DNA from: Hyalangium gracile
Lineage (GTDB): Bacteria; Myxococcota; Myxococcia; Myxococcales; Myxococcaceae
Assembly (NCBI RefSeq): GCF_020103725.1
Contig: NZ_JAHXBG010000028.1
Location: 1-64,000 of the forward strand
Length of the DNA stretch: 64,000 nucleotides
Reading direction: 5' to 3'
Under the pieces are notes generated by a model. That model had not been told where the DNA came from. It saw only the letters and a list, made by a program, of their open reading frames with translations, and ran no database searches. Position numbers and translations under genes: made by a program. The first letter of the stretch is position 1; every line of letters starts with the position of its first letter. This document shows, piece by piece, positions 51,414-58,940 of the stretch.

Positions 51414-54284
51414 ATGACTCCCCTGGATCCGGCCGCCGTTCGGCTGTTCGACGAGGCCGCCGAGGTGCGGCGCGAGGCGGTGGACGCCGTGGACGCGGCG
51501 GCGCTCGCGGGCCGGTATGCGCTGCGACAGGCCCTGCTGGGTGATGAGGACGCCGAGGTTCGGGCCTCCGCGGCACGTCGGCTCGGGGATGCGCGGGACC
51601 GCCGCTTCACGCCGGCCCTGCTCGAGGCCCTGCGGGATCCTTTGCCCGCGGTTCGCGATCGCGCCTGGCGCGCGCTGGCCCGGCTCGGCGCTCGCGAGGT
51701 GCTGCGCGAGGCGGAGCGCGCCATCCGGGAGGAGCCGGTCTGGTGGGTGCGGCGGGCCGCGGTCCGGGCGGTGGCCTCGGTCGCCGGGGCCGAGGCGCTG
51801 CCCCTGCTCCTGCGAACCCTGGAGGATCCGTTCTGGCGGGTGCGGAACGCGGCGGTGCAGGCCCTGATCTGGTTGGGGGAGGGTGACGCCCAGGCGCGGC
51901 AACGCGTCCGCGCGGTGGGGGAGGAGGCCAGGCCTGGGCCCGTGAAGGCGGCGGTCGCGTATATCGAAGGGGTCTGGAGCGGTTCGCCCGTGTCTGGCGG
52001 AGGCCTGGTCTCGGCGGGGCCGGGCCCGGTGGCTCCGGCGGCCGGGTTGGACGATGAGGATCCGGCCGTGGTGACGGCGAGGCTGGAGCGAACGCCCGCG
52101 TCGGAGGTGACACCGGTCAAGCTGGTGGAGTGGCTGGGTGATCCGCACGAGCCGCTCCGGATGCTGGCGCGGCGGCGGTTGATCGAGCGGAGGGATCCGG
52201 AGGCGCTCCGGCTCGCGATGCGCTGGCTGGATGAGCCGCGCGTCCCTCATGCCGCGGAGGAGGTCCGCACCCTGCTCGAGCGGATCGACGTGGACGAGCT
52301 CTCCCTGGCATCGCGCATCCTGGGCGAGCCCCCGAGGCCCGGTGCCGTGGCCTGGGCGGCGCGGGTCGCGGTGCGGAGGGATGACTCCGGGCTGATGGAG
52401 CGTGTCCAGGCGCTGGCCCGGCACGAGGAGCCAGATGTTCGTCGCGCGGCGCTCTCGGGGCTGGTCTTCGATCCGGCGAGCCGGGAGACGGTGCTGGCGG
52501 CGCTGGGGGATCCGGACGCATCGGTGCGCGAGGAGGTCATCGCCGCGTGGGAGCGTCGGCCTCCGGCCCCCTCGGCCATCCAGGCCTTCGGTCGTGCGCT
52601 CGTGGCCTTCGCGCCTCGGGCCAGCACCGCGCGGGAGCGCCGTGCCGTGGCGGAGGGCGCCGGGTGCGTGGGAGACGAGGCCCTGCTCGCGCGGCTCTCG
52701 AAGGATGCCGACGCGTCGGTTCGAGCCGTGGCGCTGGGAGAGCGCGCGGTGCGAGGCAGCCTCACGGCGGAGGAGCGACGCGAGGCCCTCTCGCACGAGG
52801 ACCCCTGGATTCGCACGGCGGTGCTGGATGTGGCCTCGGCGCCCGGTGTCTGCGAGGACGATCCGGACCTCTCCGCCCGACGCGCCGCCCTGTCACTGCT
52901 GGCCTCGCGGGACACGCCGCTCTCGCCCGAGGAGCGGCGGAGCATCGGCCTCGCCAGTGCGCGCTCTCAGGACCCTTGGATGCGAGCCCGCGCGACCGAG
53001 CTGCTCCGAGCGGAGGGAACCCGAGAGGAGCTGGAGGCTCTGCTGCGCCTGTCGCTCGATGCCTCGCCGATGGCCCGCTCCGCAGCCGCCTCGGTGCTGG
53101 AGGCGTGCGGGACGCTCGATGCGCACCTTACCGGCCTGCTGCGAGGCGCCGAGCGCACCCAGGATGCCGACGTTCGTGTCTCCGCCTACACCTGGCTGCT
53201 GCGCCGGGCGGACACTCCGGCCTTCGAGCAGCTCTGCACCGCGCTCCGGGACAGCTCCGAGCCGGCGCGCGTCGTAGCCCACCTGGAGGCGATGACGCTC
53301 GTCTTCCCGGACGAGGCCTTCACGGTGGCTCCGGACATCGAGAGGCGACGGCCCTCGCGGCCTCGCCGGGAGAAGACGGGCCTGAAGCGGACCGCTCCGG
53401 ATGGCTCCCTGAGGGCCTCCTGGCGTCCGCTCGGCAGCACGGGCCTGAGCGTCTCTCCGCTGGTGCTCTCGGGCGCGAACGGCCTGTCGCCCGCGTCGCT
53501 GGCGGAGGCCCACGAGGCTGGCGTGAACGCCTTCTTCTGGGAGCCGGACTACACCCAGCTCACGCGCTTCCTGAAGATGACGCGGGGGCAGCGGGAGGAG
53601 CTCGTGCTGGTGGCGGGCACGTACCACTCGGGGCCCGCGGCGCTCCGGAGGGACGTGGAGTCCGCGCTGCGCCAGCTCCGCACCGACCGGTTGGACGTCT
53701 TCCTCCTGTTCTGGGTGCGCTCTCCCGAGCGACTGAACGCCGAGGACTTCGAGGCCCTGGAGAAGCTGCGCGCGGAAGGGAAGCTCCGCGCCTTCGGCTT
53801 CTCCACCCACCTGCGAGACCTGGCGGTGGAGGCGCTCCGGCGCAACCCGTGGCCCGTGGTGATGACCCGCCACAGCGCCGCGCACCCGGGGGCGGAGGCC
53901 GCCTTCTTCCCGGAGGCGCTCTCCCGGGGCACGGGCGTGCTCACCTTCACCGCTACGTGCTACGGCCGGCTCCTCCAGCCGATGCCGGGGATGCCCGCGG
54001 ACGCGGCGCTCCCGAGCGCGGTGGACTGCTACCGCTACAGCCTCAGCCAGCCGGGTGTCAGCGCGTGCCTCTCCGCGCCGCGCAGCCACCGCGAGCTGCT
54101 GCAGAACCTGGAGGTGCTCTCCCGGCCGAGGATGATGCCCGAGGCCCTGGAGGCGATGCGCGCGCACGGCGCACGGGTCCGCGCGCGCAACCAGCAGTTC
54201 AACGCGCTCGTCCGCCAGGCGCCGGGCGGCACGCGCGATACGTTCCTCGCACTCCTGGAGGAGGACGAGCCTCCCCCGACCTGA
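51414..54284 (+). CDS. HEAT-repeat protein fused to a degenerate aldo-keto reductase domain
   Basis: A 956-residue protein. Residues about 1-640 are many HEAT repeats (for example ALRDPLPAVRDRAWRALARL and SRETVLAALGDPDASVREEV). From about 668 it switches to an aldo-keto reductase-like barrel (PLGSTGLSVSPLVLSGANGL, LRQLRTDRLDVFLLFW, LEKLRAEGKLRAFGFSTHLR). The barrel keeps the fold pattern, but the catalytic Lys and His positions appear replaced (VAGTYHS, LLFWVR), so it is probably not a normal reductase. ATG 51414 is 9 bp after a TAGAGT -10-like hexamer. It directly precedes the retron. Confidence 0.83.
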   Translation: MTPLDPAAVRLFDEAAEVRREAVDAVDAAALAGRYALRQALLGDEDAEVRASAARRLGDARDRRFTPALLEALRDPLPAVRDRAWRALARLGAREVLREAERAIREEPVWWVRRAAVRAVASVAGAEALPLLLRTLEDPFWRVRNAAVQALIWLGEGDAQARQRVRAVGEEARPGPVKAAVAYIEGVWSGSPVSGGGLVSAGPGPVAPAAGLDDEDPAVVTARLERTPASEVTPVKLVEWLGDPHEPLRMLARRRLIERRDPEALRLAMRWLDEPRVPHAAEEVRTLLERIDVDELSLASRILGEPPRPGAVAWAARVAVRRDDSGLMERVQALARHEEPDVRRAALSGLVFDPASRETVLAALGDPDASVREEVIAAWERRPPAPSAIQAFGRALVAFAPRASTARERRAVAEGAGCVGDEALLARLSKDADASVRAVALGERAVRGSLTAEERREALSHEDPWIRTAVLDVASAPGVCEDDPDLSARRAALSLLASRDTPLSPEERRSIGLASARSQDPWMRARATELLRAEGTREELEALLRLSLDASPMARSAAASVLEACGTLDAHLTGLLRGAERTQDADVRVSAYTWLLRRADTPAFEQLCTALRDSSEPARVVAHLEAMTLVFPDEAFTVAPDIERRRPSRPRREKTGLKRTAPDGSLRASWRPLGSTGLSVSPLVLSGANGLSPASLAEAHEAGVNAFFWEPDYTQLTRFLKMTRGQREELVLVAGTYHSGPAALRRDVESALRQLRTDRLDVFLLFWVRSPERLNAEDFEALEKLRAEGKLRAFGFSTHLRDLAVEALRRNPWPVVMTRHSAAHPGAEAAFFPEALSRGTGVLTFTATCYGRLLQPMPGMPADAALPSAVDCYRYSLSQPGVSACLSAPRSHRELLQNLEVLSRPRMMPEALEAMRAHGARVRARNQQFNALVRQAPGGTRDTFLALLEEDEPPPT

Positions 54285-54321
54285 GGAAGTCTTCACACCG
54301 CGTGCGGAATGTGCTGGAGTC

Positions 54322-54524
54322 GACAGTGCTCCTGGGGTCGCGTGCAGCCAGCCTTTCGTCCGCGATGTCACGTCGCGGCTGCTAGCGATACCCATTGAAG
54401 AATGACGCAGTACGGGGTCCGCCTTGCGGGCTTCCCTGACCCCGTCCGCATCTGCAGTGCAGGTGGCGGCGGCTCCAGGAGCACAGTTTCTTCCGCCGCA
54501 TGGGGGGATGGACCCCAGGAGAAC
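54322..54524 (+). ncRNA. Candidate retron msr-msd RNA
   Basis: The 246-bp space before the reverse transcriptase is rich in structure and non-coding. A candidate a1 arm CTCCTGGGGTC (54329-54339) is perfectly complementary to a2 GACCCCAGGAG (54511-54521). An alternative partner is CCAGGAGCAC (54475-54484) for GTGCTCCTGG (54326-54335). Candidate branch guanosines lie in AGC at 54346-54348 and 54350-54352. An msr-like hairpin (GCAGC 54344-54348 with GCTGC 54378-54382; CGCGA/TCGCG inside) and an msd-like hairpin (ACGGGGTC 54412-54419 with GACCCCGT 54438-54445) follow. Exact ends are unknown. Confidence 0.55.
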
Positions 54525-54530
54525 ACGGGA

Positions 54531-55946
54531 ATGGATCTGGTCGGGCTCCTGCTCGAGCTGAAGCCGCTGATGGCGGATCCGGAAGCGAACTTCGAGCGCA
54601 TCACCGAGCTGCTCGAGCAGCACCAGGGGCTGGCCGAGTACGAGGTGGCTCGCTTCTACGTGAGCCGCCACTGGCTGGAGCCGGTGGGGCGCATGCTGCG
54701 CAGCGTCGATCCCCGGGAGCGGCTCCAGGGCACGAAGCAGGTGCCGCTGATCTTCTCGCGCGGCACGGCCTCGGGGCAGCTGCGCCGGCTGGTGAAGGAT
54801 CCGGACGAGCGGGTGTCCCGCGCCGCGCGGGCGGCGGTGCACAAGCTGGGGCTGGCGGACGTCGCGCCGCCGGATCGCCGCTTCAAGCCGCCGCGCACGC
54901 CGCGCCCCATGGCGCTGGGCGGGTGGAACCCGACGGGTTGGAACTTCGGCATCCGCACCGGCCGGTGGGCCAGCCCCAAGAAGGCGCCTCCGCTCAAGGG
55001 CAAGCTGCCGAAGCTGGCCAGCCGCCAGGATGTAGCGAAGCTGGTGGGGCTCGAGGAGAAGGAGCTCGACGCGCTGATGCGTCCGGGCACGGAGGCGGGC
55101 TCGGGCTATGTGGAGTTCGAGATCGCCAAGCGCTCCGGAGGGGTGCGTCGCATCTCGGCGCCGCGAGCGCGGCTCAAGCAGGTCCAGCGCACGATCCTGG
55201 AGCAGATCCTGTCGCACATGCCCACGCACGAGGCGGCGCATGGCTTCGTGAAGGGGCGCTCCACGGTGAGCAACGCGGCGCCGCACACGGGCGCCACGGT
55301 GGTGGTGCGAGTGGACCTGGAGGACTTCTTCCCCACGGTGCACTACCGGCGCGTGAAGGGGCTGTTCCAGTCGCACGGCTACGGGGACGAGGTGGCCAGC
55401 ACGCTGGCGGGGCTCACCACGCACCGCCCGAAGCTGGCGGACGGGACGGTGGTGTGGCCCGGCGCGCTGCCGCAGGGAGCGCCCACGTCGCCGGCCATCG
55501 CCAACCTGGTGTGCCGCCGGATGGACGCGCGCCTCACGGCGCTGGCGAAGAAGTACGGGGCCACCTACACGCGCTACGCGGATGACCTGTCCTTCTCCTT
55601 CCAGGCGCCGCCCGAGAAGATGGGGCGCTTCATGTGGTGGGTGAACGCGATCCTCCAGCAGGAGGGCTTCGCGGAGAACAACCCGAAGCGCCGGGTGATG
55701 CGCCGGGCCCACCGCCAGCGGGTGACGGGCCTGACAGTGAACCAGCAGGTGTCCATCCCGCGCGAGGATCGCCGCCGCTTCAAGGCCATCCTGGCCAACT
55801 GCCGCAAGCACGGAGTGGCGTCGCAGGCCCGAGGCCGCAAGGACTTCGAGAGCTGGCTGCGAGGCTACGCGGCGTATGTGCGGATGGTGCACCCGGAGCT
55901 GGGCGCGCGCTGGCAGCAAGAGGTGAAGGAGCTGCTCGGCGGATGA
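54531..55946 (+). CDS. Retron reverse transcriptase with N-terminal HEAT-like extension
   Basis: A 471-residue protein. Retron RT hallmarks are NAxxH (NAAPH, about 248-252), the YADD catalytic box (about 349-352), the upstream VRVDLEDFFPTV Asp motif and VTG (about 398-400, QRVTGLTVN). Such enzymes prime on the 2'-OH of a branch G to make msDNA. The first ~115 residues carry HEAT-like helices (LRRLVKDPDERVSRAARAAV). ATG 54531 has AGGAG 9 nt upstream; the frame is open from 54402, but that would cover the msd region. The N-terminus differs from the Mx162 RT as I remember it. The stop overlaps the next gene (ATGA). Confidence 0.9.
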   Translation: MDLVGLLLELKPLMADPEANFERITELLEQHQGLAEYEVARFYVSRHWLEPVGRMLRSVDPRERLQGTKQVPLIFSRGTASGQLRRLVKDPDERVSRAARAAVHKLGLADVAPPDRRFKPPRTPRPMALGGWNPTGWNFGIRTGRWASPKKAPPLKGKLPKLASRQDVAKLVGLEEKELDALMRPGTEAGSGYVEFEIAKRSGGVRRISAPRARLKQVQRTILEQILSHMPTHEAAHGFVKGRSTVSNAAPHTGATVVVRVDLEDFFPTVHYRRVKGLFQSHGYGDEVASTLAGLTTHRPKLADGTVVWPGALPQGAPTSPAIANLVCRRMDARLTALAKKYGATYTRYADDLSFSFQAPPEKMGRFMWWVNAILQQEGFAENNPKRRVMRRAHRQRVTGLTVNQQVSIPREDRRRFKAILANCRKHGVASQARGRKDFESWLRGYAAYVRMVHPELGARWQQEVKELLGG

Positions 55947-56920
55947 GGCCCGATCCTGCGCTGCTCGAGGCCGTCCTCGACAACCCGGGCGAGCCCGCGC
56001 CTCGCCTGGCCCTCGCCGACTGGTTCGAGCGGCACGGGGCGGGGCCTCGCGCCGAGCTCATCCGCTCGGAGATGGCGCTGCGCACGCGGCTGAATCCGGC
56101 GAAGCGGCGGGCGCTCACGAAGCGGGTGCGGACGTTGATGGCGGAGCTCTCGAAGTCGTGGGCGGCGGACTTCGTGGGGCTGAAGGACGCGGTGCCGACC
56201 ATCCATCGAGGCGTCACCGAGAAGCTGGTGATCTCCGAGAAGGGCCTCGCCGAGCACGGAGAGGCGATCTTCTCCCGCGAGCCGGTGCTCCGGCTGCACC
56301 TCGATGTCCAGGACGGCAAGGCTCTGGCCCAGGCGGCCGCGCAGCCCTGGTTCGAGCGGGTCCGCTGGCTGAAGGTGAGACAGAAGGGGGACGCGGCGGC
56401 GCGAGCGCTGGCGGCGGCTCCCCATGCGCGACGTCTGCACTCGCTGATGCTTCGGGATGTGACCGTGAAGGCGCTCCCGGAGCTGCTGGTGAGCCAGAGT
56501 CTGGGAGGCCTGCGGGCGCTCAGCCTGACGGGCAATGGGACCCTGAGCACCGAGGACCTCGAGGTGTTCTCCCAGGGGCGGCTCCAGCTCGAGCGGCTCT
56601 TCATGCCTGGATTCCTGGAGCCCGATGAGAACATCGGTCCGCTGGTGGAGGCGGAGTGGTTGAGCTCGCTGAAGGTGCTCGCCCTGAACCGGAACATGCT
56701 GGTGGACGAGGACGCCCAGCTGCTGGCCAGGAGCAAGGTGCTGCAGGGGCTGGAGTGGCTCGAGCTGGCCGGCAATGAGATCTCGGCCGAGGGCGCGCTC
56801 GTGTTCAAGTCAGCGAAGGTGATGCCCCGGCTCGAGCGGCTCGATCTGCGCGACATGTGGTACGACCGGGAGGAGCTGGCGCCGCTGCGCAAGCGGTTCG
56901 GGCGGGGCCTGCTGGCCTGA
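55943..56920 (+). CDS. TIGR02996-domain leucine-rich-repeat protein, retron-coupled
   Basis: A 325-residue cytoplasmic protein. The N-terminal ~40 residues (LLEAVLDNPGEPAPRLALAD, WFERHG) are the TIGR02996 repeat-companion domain known from myxobacteria and planctomycetes. The rest has leucine-rich-repeat-like units (LGGLRALSLTGNGTLSTEDL, SLKVLALNRNMLV, LEWLELAGNEISAEGALVF). The ATG overlaps the RT stop (ATGA at 55943-55946), so it is translationally coupled to the retron RT. That makes it the candidate retron effector or adaptor. No catalytic motif is visible. Confidence 0.8.
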   Translation: MRPDPALLEAVLDNPGEPAPRLALADWFERHGAGPRAELIRSEMALRTRLNPAKRRALTKRVRTLMAELSKSWAADFVGLKDAVPTIHRGVTEKLVISEKGLAEHGEAIFSREPVLRLHLDVQDGKALAQAAAQPWFERVRWLKVRQKGDAAARALAAAPHARRLHSLMLRDVTVKALPELLVSQSLGGLRALSLTGNGTLSTEDLEVFSQGRLQLERLFMPGFLEPDENIGPLVEAEWLSSLKVLALNRNMLVDEDAQLLARSKVLQGLEWLELAGNEISAEGALVFKSAKVMPRLERLDLRDMWYDREELAPLRKRFGRGLLA

Positions 56921-56929
56921 GCCTCGGGG

Positions 56930-57294
56930 GGGCAGCCGCCTCGACTCCTGCCGTCGCCCATGCCCCGGGCCTCGGGGCCTACCGCCAGCAGCCTGAACCC
57001 AGAGGCGTTCTTCTCCCGCGTCGCCGTGCCTCCAGAGCCGTACTGAGCCATGTCGGAGTAGTAGACCACTCCCCCCAGGAGCCTGCTGCCGACCACGGCC
57101 ACCAGGAGCTTCGTGTCAGGCCTGGCCGCCAGCCGGCCGATGTGGGCCAGCATGTCGTAGTACCGGGGCTGTTCGTCCTGCTTGGGGAACCCCTCGAGGC
57201 CCGAGTAGACAGACACCATCAGCTGGCCGAGCGCTTCGAACTCCTCCTCCTTGGCTTCGCGGACGATGAACGCTTCCTGCTGGGCAGATCGCAT
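56930..57294 (-). pseudogene. Truncated GNAT-family acetyltransferase
   Basis: From ATG 57294 (AGGAG 8 nt upstream) the frame encodes a normal GNAT start: FIVREAKEEEFEALGQLMVS, then TKLLVAVVGSRLLGGVVYYS, then FRLLAVGPEARGMGDG. The acetyl-CoA loop (normally RGxGxG/A) is where similarity ends; the following residues are Arg/Pro-rich and read antisense through the LRR gene. The C-terminal half of the fold is missing, so the gene is broken about 10 bp beyond the end of the retron-linked gene. The break could mark an insertion or deletion border. Confidence 0.72.
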
Positions 57295-57414
57295 GACCCT
57301 TCTCCTGGGCAATCGGTTCGAGATGCCCGGGTTGTACTGGCCACGGCGCCGCTCCAGCAGAGGCGGATGTGCCAAAAGGGAGGGCCGTTCCTGCCAGGGC
57401 CTTGTCGCGCGGCA

Positions 57415-58422
57415 CTACCCGGCGGCCGAGAACGTCTTCCGGTAATCGGAAGGGGTGACCTTGGCCAGACTCCGGAAGACCTTGCGGAAGGCCGTCACGT
57501 CCCCGTATCCGACCGTCAGGGCCACCTGCTCCACGGGCTCGGGGGTGGTGACCAGCAGCTCCTTGGCGCGCTCGATGCGTACGCGCTGCACGTAGCCGTG
57601 GACGGTGTCGCCGGTGGCTCGCTTGAAGCGGCGCGCGAGCGTCCTCGGGCTCATCGCGCAGGCCCTGGCCACGCCTTCGACATCGGGCGGATCCTGGAAG
57701 TTCTTCTCCAGCAGCTCCTGCACGGCCGCGATGGCCTTGTCCCCGTGGCGAGAGGTGGGCGTCAGGGCGGCGTACGGCATCTGCGAGCGCCGGCCCATGT
57801 CGAGCAGGAGCGAGCGCGCCGTCTCGGTCGCCACGGCGTGGCCCTGGAAGCGCTCCACCAGGAACGTGCAGAGATCGAAGTAGGAGTGGACGCCGCCGCC
57901 CGTGACGAGGCGCCCTTCATCCACGATCAGCTTCTCGACAGTGAGGTGGACGTGGGGATGGGCGGCGCGGAAGGCCTCGGCGAAGCCCCAGTGGGTGGTG
58001 GCTCGCAGGCCGTCGAGCAGGCCGCTCGCCGCGAGCGCGAAGGCACCGGTGCACACGCTCGCCAGGGTGGCGCCCGCCGCGTGGAGCCGCCGCAGCCACG
58101 GCGTGAGAACCGCCGCCGCCCGCGGCACGGTGGCCACATCGGCCGCCGAGAGCACGACGAGATCGGCGGCCGCCACCTCTGCCACGGCGCAGTCAGGCAT
58201 GATCCGCGTGCCGTTGAGGCAGGTGACGGGCGCACCATCGAGGCTCGCGATGCGCACCCGGAACGCCGGGGCGGCCGGGCGGCCATGGATCATGGGCCAC
58301 AAGACGCCCGACAGAGAGAAGATGTCCGCGGGCCCAGTCACGGTGGAGGCCACCGTTCGTGGCAGGGCGACGATGACCACCTCGGCCGGGGCTGGAACGC
58401 GCGCTTCCTTCTTCCTCGCCAT
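57415..58422 (-). CDS. GlxA-family transcriptional regulator (DJ-1/PfpI + AraC HTH)
   Basis: A 335-residue regulator. The N-terminal class I glutamine amidotransferase-like domain (about 15-180: VVIVALPRTVASTVTGPADI, LASVCTGAFALAASGLLDG with the nucleophile-elbow Cys, TTHWGFAEAF) joins a C-terminal AraC helix-turn-helix (about 225-330: GVARACAMSPRTLARRFKRA...VGYGDVTAFRKVFR). Such proteins often regulate amine, arginine or stress genes. The ATG at 58422 is chosen for its GGGAG site; the frame is open further. The target is unknown. Confidence 0.88.
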   Translation of the reverse strand: MARKKEARVPAPAEVVIVALPRTVASTVTGPADIFSLSGVLWPMIHGRPAAPAFRVRIASLDGAPVTCLNGTRIMPDCAVAEVAAADLVVLSAADVATVPRAAAVLTPWLRRLHAAGATLASVCTGAFALAASGLLDGLRATTHWGFAEAFRAAHPHVHLTVEKLIVDEGRLVTGGGVHSYFDLCTFLVERFQGHAVATETARSLLLDMGRRSQMPYAALTPTSRHGDKAIAAVQELLEKNFQDPPDVEGVARACAMSPRTLARRFKRATGDTVHGYVQRVRIERAKELLVTTPEPVEQVALTVGYGDVTAFRKVFRSLAKVTPSDYRKTFSAAG

Positions 58423-58525
58423 GCTCTCCCTCGCCATGCGTGGCGATCGCCAGGGTATCCCAGCTCCCGCATGGGCCGAAAAACGTCGCAGGTTTGGCGG
58501 GCTCGCCGCGGCTACTGCCTGCTCG

Positions 58526-58612
58526 ATGCGAATGATCCTTCTGATCGTCGGGGCTCTGCTGGCAAGCGATGCCGTTGCAGCACCGGTACGGCTGAGAACG
58601 CGGATCGAGTGA
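58526..58612 (+). pseudogene. Short signal-peptide ORF, possible remnant
   Basis: A 28-codon frame (MRMILLIVGALLASDAVAAP...) that looks like a signal peptide plus a few residues, ended by TGA. The same frame continues after the stop with a Cys-containing stretch (AEQDECKAVEAAMAVGVKAE, then AKVAFTRHWKCTG) to about 58850. It may be a small secreted protein gene broken by a nonsense mutation. Confidence is low. The rest of 58423-58936 holds nothing else I can support on the plus strand. Confidence 0.3.
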
Positions 58613-58862
58613 TTGGCCGAGCAAGACGAGTGCAAGGCGGTCGAGGCCGCGATGGCTGTGGGGGTAAAGGCCGAGCACCTGGGTTCCGCCGCGGCGGATG
58701 CCAAGGTCGCTTTCACCCGTCATTGGAAGTGCACGGGAACGCGGCACTCGCGCGCACGCTACCGAGGTCGAGCAAGCTCGTTCCACCGCGCACTCGCGCC
58801 ATCAGCCTACCCGGCGCCACACGCATCCTGGTGCCGGTGACGCTGCGCCGGCGGTGAGCGCA

Positions 58863-58940
58863 TCACGGTCCGGTGGCGTGCTGCGCCGTGCCGCATTCGC
58901 TGGCGAACATGGCGAGGGCGGTGAGGATGCGAAGGCTCAT
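58863..58940 (-). CDS. Possible 25-residue peptide after the kinase pseudogene
   Basis: MSLRILTALAMFASECGTAQ... starts at ATG 58940, overlapping the restored stop of the kinase frame (ATGA). It resembles a lipoprotein-like signal sequence cut short by a TGA, so it may be the start of a decayed secreted-protein gene. It could equally be chance. Confidence 0.25.
   Translation of the reverse strand: MSLRILTALAMFASECGTAQHATGP

Noticed and set aside
54402-54530. In-frame upstream extension of the retron RT from ATG 54402
   Set aside because: The extension would overlap the candidate msd hairpin, has an unstructured Gly/Ser composition and lacks a ribosome site, while ATG 54531 has AGGAG at good spacing.
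55780-57375. 531-codon minus-strand frame covering the GNAT start and the LRR gene
   Set aside because: Only the first ~120 residues from 57294 resemble a GNAT; the rest is an antisense Ser/Arg-rich shadow of the LRR and RT genes.
58193-58786. Minus-strand frame overlapping the GlxA regulator start
   Set aside because: Alternative-frame reading of the regulator gene and the decay zone, with no similarity to a known family.
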